In this document: positions 10,101 through 16,275 of the stretch, piece after piece
Layout of the letters: every line of letters begins with the position of its first letter
Position numbering within the stretch: the stretch's first letter is position 1
Source: an uncultured Collinsella sp.
GTDB taxonomy: Bacteria > Actinomycetota > Coriobacteriia > Coriobacteriales > Coriobacteriaceae
Direction of reading: 5' to 3'
Assembly: GCA_900540905.1 (NCBI GenBank)
Contig: UQHR01000023.1
Coordinates: forward strand, 1 to 38,897
Length of the DNA stretch: 38,897 nt
Made by a program: the position numbers and the translations under genes
Notes under the pieces: model-generated
What the model saw: the letters and a program-made list of their open reading frames with translations, nothing else
Told to the model about the DNA's origin: nothing
The model's database searches: none

Positions 10101-12129
10101 CATCGCGCCCGCCTACGACGCCGCGACGGGCAAGCTCACGGTCACGACCACGGTCGTCAAGCACGGCGTCGAGGTCGCCCGCAGCGAGGTCTCGACGGTC
10201 GATGACGCTGCGTCGCTGCCCGCGCCCGTGACGGTCGCGTTCCAGAACTCCTATGAGGCCACCGGCACGCTTGGCGGCGAGGGCAGCGTGGCCATCGACG
10301 CCACCAAGACGCTGACGGGCCGCACCGCGGCGGCGGGCGAGTTCAAGTTCTCCGTCCGCGATGCCCGCGGTAACGTGGTCGCGACTGCGACCAACCGGGC
10401 CTCCGGCGACGGCGAGGCCGCGGAGCTCACATTCTCGCCCATCGCCTACACCACCGGCTCGCTCGAGCAGATGGTGGCGGACGGCACCGCTACCAGGGCC
10501 GCCGACGGCTCATGGGCCATTCCCTATACCGTATCCGAGGACGGCACGGACCGGCTGCCCACGGGCGTGACGGCGACCGCCTCGAGCTTCGACATCGCGG
10601 TCAAGGTGACCGATGACGGCAAGGGCGGGCTGGATGTGGCCGTGGTCTATCCCGAGGGCTCCGGCGGCACGCTGTCGTTCGTGAACGGCTACGGCACCAA
10701 CGAGGCGACAGTCGACCTCGCGGGCACCAAGACGCTGGCGCTCGGCCAGGCCGGACTCGGCCTCACGCAGGCCGACATCGAGGGCAAGTACACCTTTAAG
10801 ATTGAGCCGCTGGACGGCGCGCCCGCGCCGGTCGACGCCTCCGGCAAGACGGTGACCGAGGCGACCAACGACGCCGCCGGCAACGTCGAGCTGGGCCACG
10901 TCACGTTTAAGCAGCCGAGCGACCTCGACGACGCCGAGATCGACGGCCAAGGTCTGCGCACCAAGACGTTCGCCTACCGGGTGAGCGAGTCCGGTTCGGT
11001 CGACGGCGTGGTCAACGACGCGACGGCGACCAGGACCTTCACGGTCAGGGTGGTCGAGGACACCGCCGCGGGCACGCTTGTCGCGAAAGTCCTGCCCGCA
11101 GAGGGCACGCCCGAGGGTAAGGGTGCGTTCGAGTTCACCAACACCTACGGCGTGAACCCGACGCCGAACTCCGTCACCGACCAGATCACGGTGAACAAGA
11201 AGCTCAAGGGCCATGACCTGGCCGAGGGCGAGTTCGAGTTCCAGCTGGTCGAGATTGCCGCCGACGGCAGTGAGAGCGTCGCGGCAACGGGCAGGAACGC
11301 CGCCGACGGCACGGTCGCTCTCAGCCCCGTCACCTACACCGCGCCCGGCACGCACAGCTATGAGCTGCGCGAGGTCGCCGGCACGGCGGGCGGCGTGACG
11401 TACGACAGGGCGACGTACCGCGTGCGCACGACGGTTGCCGATGCCAAAAACGGCACGCTCACCGTCAAGCACGAGCTGGCGGATGCCGAGGGCAATCCCA
11501 CGGGCGGCGACTCGGTGACGTTCACCAACGACTACGAGGCCGCGCCCGTCACCCTCAAGCTGGGCGCCGCTAAGGTGCTCAAGGGCGCCGAGCTCAAGGC
11601 GGGCCAGTTTAGCTTTGAGCTCAAGAGCCGGGACGGCAAGGTCATGTCGACCGCCAAGAACGCCGCGGACGGCAGCGTCACGTTCGATACGCTGACGTTC
11701 AAGCAGACCGGCACCTACACCTTCACGGTGAGCGAGGTCGACGACGGCCAGGCGCACGTGACCTACGACAAGGCGGTGCGCAAGATCGTCGTCACGGTGA
11801 GCGACGAGGCGGCAGACGGCACCAAGACGGGCTATCTGTCGGCGAAGGTCTCCTACGAGGGCGACGCCAACGTGCCGCCGGTCTTCACCAACAGCTACGC
11901 CGAGAATCCCGGGACCCCCGGCACCCCCGAGAACCCCGGCACGCCGGGCGGCGGCTCGGACGGCGGTTCAGATAACGGCTCCGGCAGCGGCTCTAGCGGC
12001 GACGGCTCCAAGGGCGGCATGCCCGACACCGGCGACCGCAGCCTGCCGGTTGAGGCACTCGGCGCCATGGCCGGCATCGGCGCGCTGGCCGTCGCGGGCG
12101 GCGTGGTCCTGTACCGCAGGCGCCGCTAG
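7141..12129 (+). CDS. Giant pilin-repeat adhesin, C-terminal part with MPDTG anchor
   Basis: Continuation of the preceding gene in another frame. The homologous frame really resumes at 7081 (FKLGGALGG...), completing the pilin repeat broken upstream; the GTG at 7141 has no ribosome-binding site and is unlikely to be a start. Two DUF11-type repeats (about nt 7400-8160, with SVGDSYVYTINW and LGDELTYTIGY) are followed by about nine Spy0128-like pilin repeats. A Pro/Gly/Ser-rich wall-spanning segment (about 11905-12015) precedes the sorting signal: MPDTG, a hydrophobic segment, then RRRR at the end. A sortase is expected to link the Thr to the cell wall. Codon G+C rises markedly after about nt 9000, suggesting a mosaic history. 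Joined to the first part, the protein would be about 3,994 residues. Confidence 0.9.
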   Translation: MKDGVATKQHNADHTTTYSFNLVAKERLANLPEGVRPVDTSATCRVLLEVTDNNNGKLTSKVTYRNGTENGKIVFHNTRDKVKTIGTVAKPDVDIDGQLLSVGDSYVYTINWVNTEADVNGNLVPANVTVTDKLPAGVVFEAFEGECADKGAASGQSLTWDLGKQPAGSHGSVRVRVKITEDAVEDAQGAVGTVKNAATITVGNKSYTGTTTNYVPKKSESDAQDSKGSGVKLGDELTYTIGYKNTENKSATVTVSDAVPAGTEFVEFAGDHKDVASKDNDGNLTWTLADVPAGEEGTVQFKVRVTEDAFKSGGASGDISNQASVTVGNNPAVKTNTTTDEVSDGRLTLSKTVTAAEGIVAPNKAFTFKVLLYQADGATPLTGTFAYAGRPSGTNGTYVSGQIKSGDTIALKAGGSVTVTLPAGSRYEVQELDSKGNLMTSEDGFAIADKANTQKGAVGQTTQAGFTNVYSVESTKVESAFKVQKKISGRNWTKADAFTMTLTAQGEAPMPDGAKDGVATIALKKDVQVGNFGTIEYAKPGTYTYVIAEQTGDETALTFSKATYRATVTVTDDGAGKLSAKTKIAQLTDDAGNAAESTVEAAVFTNTAKTGGLTVKKTVVGGDSQREFGFTVALADGDGEPVSGTFGKGDGAVTFTDGKATFTLKDGEKKTVAGLPVGARYTVTEDAAEGYTTAVNGADGSKAEGTVTEDGTTAAFTNTYGTATEGRDVSTAGLFTKTLKGRDWAEGDSFQFTLTGEDGAPMPEGSVAGSKTVSVTAAAGTKAGTKVAFDFGSIRYTLNDIKDAGFAEVGGKRVRTKTFTYAVSEVRPDDGSAIAGVSYDGHTATMTVTVTDDGSGNLTASTPAIAQVSGGDFVNTYTTELDYSARAGVRLSKTLSGRAMEAGQFAFTVTADDETAAKLGLKTDKNAYTVAAANDGAADLIDLIGGAAEGDVTFTDADAGKTYSFTVTETKLGDEGYTNDTEPRTVTIAPAYDAATGKLTVTTTVVKHGVEVARSEVSTVDDAASLPAPVTVAFQNSYEATGTLGGEGSVAIDATKTLTGRTAAAGEFKFSVRDARGNVVATATNRASGDGEAAELTFSPIAYTTGSLEQMVADGTATRAADGSWAIPYTVSEDGTDRLPTGVTATASSFDIAVKVTDDGKGGLDVAVVYPEGSGGTLSFVNGYGTNEATVDLAGTKTLALGQAGLGLTQADIEGKYTFKIEPLDGAPAPVDASGKTVTEATNDAAGNVELGHVTFKQPSDLDDAEIDGQGLRTKTFAYRVSESGSVDGVVNDATATRTFTVRVVEDTAAGTLVAKVLPAEGTPEGKGAFEFTNTYGVNPTPNSVTDQITVNKKLKGHDLAEGEFEFQLVEIAADGSESVAATGRNAADGTVALSPVTYTAPGTHSYELREVAGTAGGVTYDRATYRVRTTVADAKNGTLTVKHELADAEGNPTGGDSVTFTNDYEAAPVTLKLGAAKVLKGAELKAGQFSFELKSRDGKVMSTAKNAADGSVTFDTLTFKQTGTYTFTVSEVDDGQAHVTYDKAVRKIVVTVSDEAADGTKTGYLSAKVSYEGDANVPPVFTNSYAENPGTPGTPENPGTPGGGSDGGSDNGSGSGSSGDGSKGGMPDTGDRSLPVEALGAMAGIGALAVAGGVVLYRRRR

Positions 12130-12140
12130 CGATATGGACG

Positions 12141-12175
12141 AGTGGGGCGAATCCATCCGATGGGTTCGCCCCACT
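12141..12175 (+). terminator. Hairpin after the adhesin gene
   Basis: Eleven-base arms AGTGGGGCGAA and TTCGCCCCACT enclose further pairing (CCAT/ATGG around CCG), giving a nearly uninterrupted stem of about 16 bp that starts 11 bases after the stop codon. There is no T run after it, so termination is inferred from the strong stem and its position. Its last base overlaps the -35 box of ffs. Confidence 0.65.
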
Positions 12176-12203
12176 TGCCCTGCTGGGCGGGAGCAGGTAA
12201 GAT
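12175..12203 (+). promoter_or_regulatory. Sigma-70-type promoter of ffs
   Basis: TTGCCC (12175-12180) and TAAGAT (12198-12203) are separated by 17 bases. The -10 box lies seven bases before the predicted 5' end of the SRP RNA. Confidence 0.75.
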
Positions 12204-12210
12204 ATACCGA

Positions 12211-12334
12211 GCGCCTAGCGCGTTCGATGGGTTCGGATGACGACATGTTCCGAATCTGGTCAGGTCCGGAAGGAAGCAGCCATAAGGAGCCTCTGTCGGG
12301 CATCCGAATCCATCGAACGCACGGGCGCTTTTTT
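12211..12334 (+). ncRNA. ffs: Small signal recognition particle RNA (4.5S-type)
   Basis: RNA of the signal recognition particle, which binds Ffh and targets nascent membrane proteins to FtsY and the translocon. The domain IV signature GGTCAGGTCCGGAAGGAAGC (starting at 12258) is the Ffh-binding loop. The flanks pair to form the long rod: GCGTTCGATGG (12220 on) with CCATCGAACGC (ending 12320), continued by GTTCGGATG with CATCCGAAT. Outermost GCGCCT (12211) pairs with GGGCGC (12323-12328), followed by six Ts at 12329-12334, giving the terminator. It is about 120 nt and lacks an Alu domain, so it is the short bacterial type. Confidence 0.95.
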
Positions 12335-12346
12335 GTTACCGCGACA

Positions 12347-12443
12347 TGGCCCGGCCGGCGGCGAGGCATTTGGTGTCTCGCTGGTCCTCGGCTGCGCCTG
12401 CGGGATCGCTCGACTACCAAATATCTCGCCGCCGGCCGGGCCA
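12347..12443. repeat. Long GC-rich palindrome after ffs
   Basis: Perfect 19-base arms (12347-12365 and 12425-12443, TGGCCCGGCCGGCGGCGAG and its complement) continue through a two-base mismatch into ATTTGGT/ACCAAAT. The loop is about 45 bases and GC-rich. The stretch from the end of ffs (12335) to the ATPase stop (12723) has no convincing gene; it holds this palindrome, a direct-repeat copy (12490-12595) and a more AT-rich stretch with nothing recognisable. Confidence 0.85.
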
Positions 12444-12489
12444 AATCGTCCAAAAATCACCCGTAAAGGCGCATTTATCTGAATAATTT

Positions 12490-12595
12490 AATCCCGTGCT
12501 TTGTGCTGCTTGCTGGCGTTGCCGGGAGCGCGGTGGCCACGTGGTTCATGAGACGGCGGTGCTGCCTCCTTTTTTGCAAGTAAAGAGGTCCGTTT
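12490..12595 (+). repeat. Direct repeat, copy 1
   Basis: Starts AATCCCGTGCTTTGTGCTGC and runs to AAAGAGGTCCGTTT. Most bases match 14852-14959 in the same orientation. This copy has lost the 17-bp terminator hairpin that ends copy 2. It does not look coding. Confidence 0.85.
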
Positions 12596-12722
12596 GCGAA
12601 CGAGCTTCGACTACTGAAGATGCGATGTTCGCACTAACGACATAGCGTAATTACGGCATTGTTGGTTTACGCACAAATTGAAGAAATCTAAAAGATGCGT
12701 CGATTTCACTTCGCCCGCAGCG

Positions 12723-14000
12723 TTATGGTGCGAGAACGTCCAATGGAACAACTTGGACGCCGCGGTCGGTAACATAGGCTTGTGAACCAAATCCAATAAT
12801 CGCTACTTTAGAAACCGGCGGGGTGTTTCCGGCAGCAACCATCCGCTCTTCGACGGCAACAAGATTGTCAGATGCCTCTTCGATTTGAGCGGAACTGAGC
12901 TTGACCTCAACGGGAATCCACATCCCACCTGGAGCCGCTATGACAGCGTCGACCTCAAGATCGCGGGAATCGTGATAGTGATAAAGGCTCATTCCGTTTG
13001 CCCTCGCATAGACCCATAGATCATGGAGCGCCAACGATTCGAAAAGCAGCCCAAGTGTCTTGAAGTCTGACAACAACGTCTCCACAGTCGCCCCGAGCGC
13101 AGCCGCTGCAAGCGACGGGTCGGCAAGATGATGCTTACGCGCCTCCCTCAGATGCACCGGAGATCTCATCGCGGGATTCCATGCGGGGATATCGCAGACG
13201 AAACTCAATCTGCTAAGAAGGGATATGTATGATGCCGCTGTTTGTCTCGATACGTCGCCACCCAAATCGGCCACAAGCGTCTTGAGCGTCGCAAGAGTGG
13301 ATTCGTTGCGCGCCAACGACGCGATGACGGCTTTCACTTTCTCAGGATCTCGTCGAGAGCCATCGACGCGGGGGATGTCTTCCTCAGCGACTATCTCGAT
13401 ATATCGTTTTGCCGTCGCGGACGCAATTCGCGCGTCACGCCCAATCGACGCCGGCCATCCACCGCAAACGATGCGCTCGGCGATCTCGGCAGAACCCATC
13501 GATCCGAAGGCGCCCCTGAACTTTTCGCCAGAAATGATGCCCGACAGCTTAACCGCACCGCTAGATTTCCCAAGTTCGAAAAGCGTCATGGTGTCCATGC
13601 GCAATTTAGCGAACCTTCCAGCGCCACTGTGCATCGGCCGCTCATTGTCTCGCGGTGTCGCCGACCCCGTAAATATGAACTGGCCAGGCTCGCCGCCGCG
13701 GTTGTCGCACTCAAACCGTGCCGCGTCCCAAAGTTTCGGAACCTCCTGCCATTCGTCGATCAGCCGCGGCACCTCGCCGGAAACGGCAAGCGCCGGGTCC
13801 GTCTCGGCACGGAAGCGATTCTCGAAGTTGCGCGACGGGTCCATGAGGAGGAGCCTGGACGCCGCACGGGTCCCGGCCGTGGTTGTCTTCCCGCACCATT
13901 TAGGTCCTTCGATGAGAACGGCACCGAATATCCCAAGCATCTGGTCGAGCTCATTTTCGATAATTCTAGCGTAGTACTTTTTTGGCATAGTTTTCACCAT
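12723..14000 (-). CDS. AAA-type ATP-binding protein with DUF4143-like C-terminus
   Basis: Predicted 425-residue P-loop ATPase. Near residue 30 is a Walker A motif, EGPKWCGKTT; a Walker B-like strand (PRLIDEWQEVP) and a sensor strand (QFIFTGSA) follow, in the order typical of the AAA_14 family. The C-terminal half carries the DUF4143 pattern with a restriction-nuclease-like end (LEVDAVI, then VPVEVKLSS; here WIPVEVKLSS), so a PD-(D/E)XK-like fold is possible. The cellular role of this family is not established; members often sit in variable chromosome regions. Two starts are possible, ATG at 14000 or 13988, both with weak ribosome-binding sites. Four 23-bp iterons lie immediately upstream. The gene sits in a relic island between two direct-repeat copies, suggesting acquisition. 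Confidence 0.85.
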   Translation of the reverse strand: MVKTMPKKYYARIIENELDQMLGIFGAVLIEGPKWCGKTTTAGTRAASRLLLMDPSRNFENRFRAETDPALAVSGEVPRLIDEWQEVPKLWDAARFECDNRGGEPGQFIFTGSATPRDNERPMHSGAGRFAKLRMDTMTLFELGKSSGAVKLSGIISGEKFRGAFGSMGSAEIAERIVCGGWPASIGRDARIASATAKRYIEIVAEEDIPRVDGSRRDPEKVKAVIASLARNESTLATLKTLVADLGGDVSRQTAASYISLLSRLSFVCDIPAWNPAMRSPVHLREARKHHLADPSLAAAALGATVETLLSDFKTLGLLFESLALHDLWVYARANGMSLYHYHDSRDLEVDAVIAAPGGMWIPVEVKLSSAQIEEASDNLVAVEERMVAAGNTPPVSKVAIIGFGSQAYVTDRGVQVVPLDVLAP

Positions 14001-14015
14001 TGCTTACCAGCGCGT

Positions 14016-14107
14016 TTAACCAAATTTACAGTTTTCATTTAACCAGATTTCAATTATTTGATTAACCAGATTTGCATATTTCGGTTAACGAGACAGATTA
14101 AACATGA
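14016..14107. repeat. Four 23-bp iterons upstream of the ATPase gene
   Basis: TTAAC starts at 14016, 14039, 14062 and 14085, an exact 23-base period. The first three units share TTAACCARATTT; the fourth (TTAACGAGACAG) is diverged. The array lies 16 bases upstream of the ATPase start, in AT-rich sequence unlike its surroundings. Operator or replication-type binding sites are possible; which protein binds is unknown. Confidence 0.8.
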
Positions 14108-14132
14108 ACGAGCCAAGTCAGATGAGAATCAT

Positions 14133-14281
14133 CTACTCGACACCGCGCATGAGCTCCGAAATGGTGATGTGAAAGCCGTCGGTAATCTTCTTGAGATTTG
14201 AAAGGCTGACATTGCGCTGCCCGACCTCAATGCTCGCGTAGTAGGAGCGATCCATCTCAATCAAATTAGCGGACGGAGTGC
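14133..14281 (-). pseudogene. Truncated XRE-family regulator (HTH C-terminal part)
   Basis: Reading leftwards from about 14281, the frame gives ANLIEMDRSYYASIEVGQRN, then VSLSNLKKITDGFHITISEL and the stop at 14133. This is the recognition-helix half and tail of a Cro/C1-type helix-turn-helix domain. The first helices are missing: the sequence upstream turns into the end of the small membrane-protein gene near 14280. An internal ATG at 14255 would give only 40 residues without a full DNA-binding fold, so this is probably a remnant. Confidence 0.75.
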
Positions 14282-14296
14282 CCGGGCTCGTTGCGC

Positions 14297-14551
14297 CTAG
14301 GGCGCGGCGGGGTCGGCGACGTCGGAGGTGTCGATCTCGCCAAGAATGGCGAGCCGGCTGATGAACGGGATGCCCTCGGGTTCGTCCACCTCGACGCCGC
14401 CGAGCACGATGGTGTTGTCACGCATGTCGATTTGGGTCGTGAACACGGCCTGATCGCGGCCCGAGGCGATAAAGCCGATGCCCGCGAGAACGATGCCCGC
14501 GGCAATAAGCCCGCCCGCCACGGCGAGGTAAATCTTCTTCGCGCTGGTCAT
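14297..14551 (-). CDS. Small single-span membrane protein
   Basis: 84-residue protein with a positively charged N-terminus (MTSAKKIYLAV), one hydrophobic segment rich in Ala/Gly/Ile (about residues 6-28), and an outside tail containing DMRDNTIVLGGVEVDEPEG. ATG at 14551 is chosen because AAGGAG lies eight bases upstream; the in-frame GTG at 14560 abuts that site. The tail vaguely resembles the start of membrane-anchored DUF4097-type proteins, so it may be the stump of a longer protein. The stop lies next to the junction with the XRE remnant, which supports a deletion having joined the two. Function unknown. Confidence 0.55.
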   Translation of the reverse strand: MTSAKKIYLAVAGGLIAAGIVLAGIGFIASGRDQAVFTTQIDMRDNTIVLGGVEVDEPEGIPFISRLAILGEIDTSDVADPAAP

Positions 14552-14610
14552 GGTACTCACTCCTTTCTACGCCGCGAGATACGCGGCAGCAGCCCGGAGA
14601 GCGTCGCCCC

Positions 14611-14859
14611 CGCCGCGAACTCCTCATCCTGGACGAGCAGGGCTACGTGCCGCTGGACATCGAGGGCGCGAGGCTGCTGTTCCAGGTGATGTCGGTGCCG
14701 GAGGGCAGGCAGAGCATGATCGTCACGGCCAACATAGAGTTCAGCAAGTGGGTGACCGTGTTCGGCGACGACAAGATGGCGGCGGCTGTCGTGGACAGGC
14801 TCGTCTACACGGGCAGGCTCGTGGAGTTCAACGGCGCAAGCTGCAGAATTGAATCCCGT
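14611..14859 (+). pseudogene. istB: istB fragment (IS21-family transposition helper ATPase)
   Basis: The + frame reads RRELLILDEQGYVPLD, then ARLLFQVMS, IVTANIEFSKW, VFGDDKMAAAVVDRLVY and GRLVEFNGASCR. This is the C-terminal third of IstB, including the Walker B strand (LLILDE) and the conserved GDDxxAAAxxDR region. The N-terminal part with Walker A and the whole istA are absent. The fragment begins abruptly after the start region of the divergent small membrane-protein gene and runs directly into copy 2 of the direct repeat. It is a dead IS21-family relic. Confidence 0.85.
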
Positions 14860-14959
14860 GTTTTGTGCTGCTTGCTGGCGTTGCCTGGGCATTGATGGCT
14901 ACGTGGTTCAAGAGACGGCGGTGCTGTTGCTTGGATTTTGCAGTTAAAGAGGCCCGTTT
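14852..14959 (+). repeat. Direct repeat, copy 2
   Basis: Matches 12490-12595 in the same orientation (AATCCCGTGTTTTGTGCTGC onward). It starts at the end of the istB fragment and ends in a strong terminator hairpin. It could be the right-hand non-coding end of the dead IS21 element, or a small RNA or 3' region with its own terminator. Confidence 0.85.
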
Positions 14960-16065
14960 CCCTGGGTTGGGGAAACGGGCCTCTTTTGTTTCTGGGCTTG
15001 TAGATTGGCGAAAGCAGAATGCTTTGGCGGGTATTTTGAGTTCTTGAGGCGGCGTACACCCGTGGCGGTTATTCCGAGGCCTGCGGCGGCGATTCCTGCG
15101 AGTGCGATTGCGCTCGGTGCTGTGTCACCCGTGTTTGCGAGCTTGCCGGCGGTCGTATTTGCTTGCTTGCTGCTGCTCGAGTTCGCCTGCTTGGTGGAGC
15201 TTGGTAGGGCGTCTTTGCCGGTTGCAGGTGAGGCAACGGGCGGTGTCGCCTCGGCGGGTTGCGTTGAGCCGGAGGGAGGCACTGTCTCGGCAGGTTTCGT
15301 TATCTCGGGCGAGGTGGTCTTGTCTGCCGCGGCTTTCGCCTCTTCGTATGCCTTGCAGGCGTCGTCATATGCCGCTTGCGCCTTATCCAAATTGTCGAGG
15401 AGCGCATCTCGCTTGGCTGTTTCCTCGTCGATGTGGGCTTTGACTTCCTCCGCCGCACTTTCGAATCTCTGAACCTGTCTTTCCTGGCTTTCGAGGCGGC
15501 GTTGGTAGCTGTCAAGCGTCGTTTTGCAAGACTCTTCTTGCAATTTTGCCGCCATGATTTCGGAGCGCAACTGTTTAATAGCTTCGCTGGGCGCCTCGTC
15601 GCCGAGTGCCTTAAGTGCCTCTAATTTTGCCTGAAGGCTGCTTACCAGGTTGCTGGCCTCGTCGTATTTGGCTTGGGCTGCATCGACGTTCGCTTGCATG
15701 GCGGGAAGGAGTTCCCTACATTCGGCGGCATGCGCCAGCATAATGTCGCGGAGCTCTTGATCACTGGCAATCATATTATTGATTCCCGCAATTCTCTCGG
15801 GACTTGCGGCGTCCTCCGCTGCTTTGAGTTTTTTGAGCGCTTCCTGCATGGCCGCATGCGCTTTTTCTTTTGCGGCGGCCGCATCTTCCGACTGCAGGGT
15901 GCCCGAATTGCCGCTGGTGGCGCTCGTCTGCGAAACGGCCGCACCGGTGGGGGAACTGGTTTCTGCCGCGATCGCCGTTGCGGGGGCGATTCCCGCGACA
16001 AGTGCCGCGGAAAGGGCGATGCCCACAGTTGCTCGTCTTGCTCTTCTTGCGAGAATGTCGTTCAT
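14944..16065 (-). CDS. LANTG-anchored coiled-coil surface protein
   Basis: 373-residue predicted cell-wall protein. A signal peptide (positively charged start, hydrophobic core, AIAAE cleavage region near residue 34) is followed by a long Ala/Glu/Lys-rich helical region (about residues 60-255) with heptad-like spacing, probably a coiled coil. A Pro/Thr/Ser-rich linker (about 255-305) leads to the sortase motif LANTG at 309-313, a hydrophobic span and VRR. The tail then runs on for more than 30 residues after the basic stop-transfer residues, and its last part is encoded by the terminator hairpin; the other two sortase substrates here end within a few residues. Loss of an earlier stop codon is likely. 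The start is supported by GAGGTG upstream. The ligand is unknown. Confidence 0.85.
   Translation of the reverse strand: MNDILARRARRATVGIALSAALVAGIAPATAIAAETSSPTGAAVSQTSATSGNSGTLQSEDAAAAKEKAHAAMQEALKKLKAAEDAASPERIAGINNMIASDQELRDIMLAHAAECRELLPAMQANVDAAQAKYDEASNLVSSLQAKLEALKALGDEAPSEAIKQLRSEIMAAKLQEESCKTTLDSYQRRLESQERQVQRFESAAEEVKAHIDEETAKRDALLDNLDKAQAAYDDACKAYEEAKAAADKTTSPEITKPAETVPPSGSTQPAEATPPVASPATGKDALPSSTKQANSSSSKQANTTAGKLANTGDTAPSAIALAGIAAAGLGITATGVRRLKNSKYPPKHSAFANLQAQKQKRPVSPTQGNGPL
14946..14990 (+). terminator. Strong intrinsic terminator
   Basis: A perfect 17-bp stem (arms 14946-14962 and 14970-14986, AAAGAGGCCCGTTTCCC) with a seven-base loop, followed by TGTTT. T-richness is on the + side, so it best terminates rightward transcripts. 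The hairpin also encodes the last residues of the leftward LANTG protein gene. Confidence 0.8.
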
Positions 16066-16115
16066 CTCGGCACCTCATTTCAAGGGTCGGCGACTAACTT
16101 GGTAGCACTAATGTA

Positions 16116-16124
16116 AATATACCA
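16116..16124 (-). promoter_or_regulatory. Extended -10 element for the LANTG coiled-coil gene
   Basis: On the minus strand the sequence reads TGGTATATT, a TGN-TATATT extended -10, about 50 bases before the start codon. No good -35 box is seen, as is common for extended -10 promoters. Confidence 0.45.
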
Positions 16125-16275
16125 TGCTAGTTGACCCGACACTGGCTGGGTGTGCGCGTATACCCCTCTGAAAACTGAATCCCGTTAGAAATGACGAGTT
16201 GTTTACGCTTCTTTTGGGGTGGCGGTACTATCATGGTTCGAATTGAATGTGGATGATGATAGGGAGCGCCTATAC

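Noticed and set aside
6964..10164. Minus-strand open frame of over 1,000 codons opposite the second adhesin part
   Set aside because: It is an antisense shadow of the GC-rich repeats, with no recognisable motif and no start signal.
12050..12466. Open frame of 138 codons over ffs
   Set aside because: It overlaps the adhesin C-terminus and the SRP RNA, and has no coding features of its own.
14016..14107. CRISPR-like array
   Set aside because: The 23-bp units abut with no spacers and the sequence is degenerate; these are iterons.
14865..15047. Possible 60-codon gene in copy 2 of the direct repeat
   Set aside because: The frame is not kept in copy 1 (12490-12595), and it runs through a terminator hairpin.
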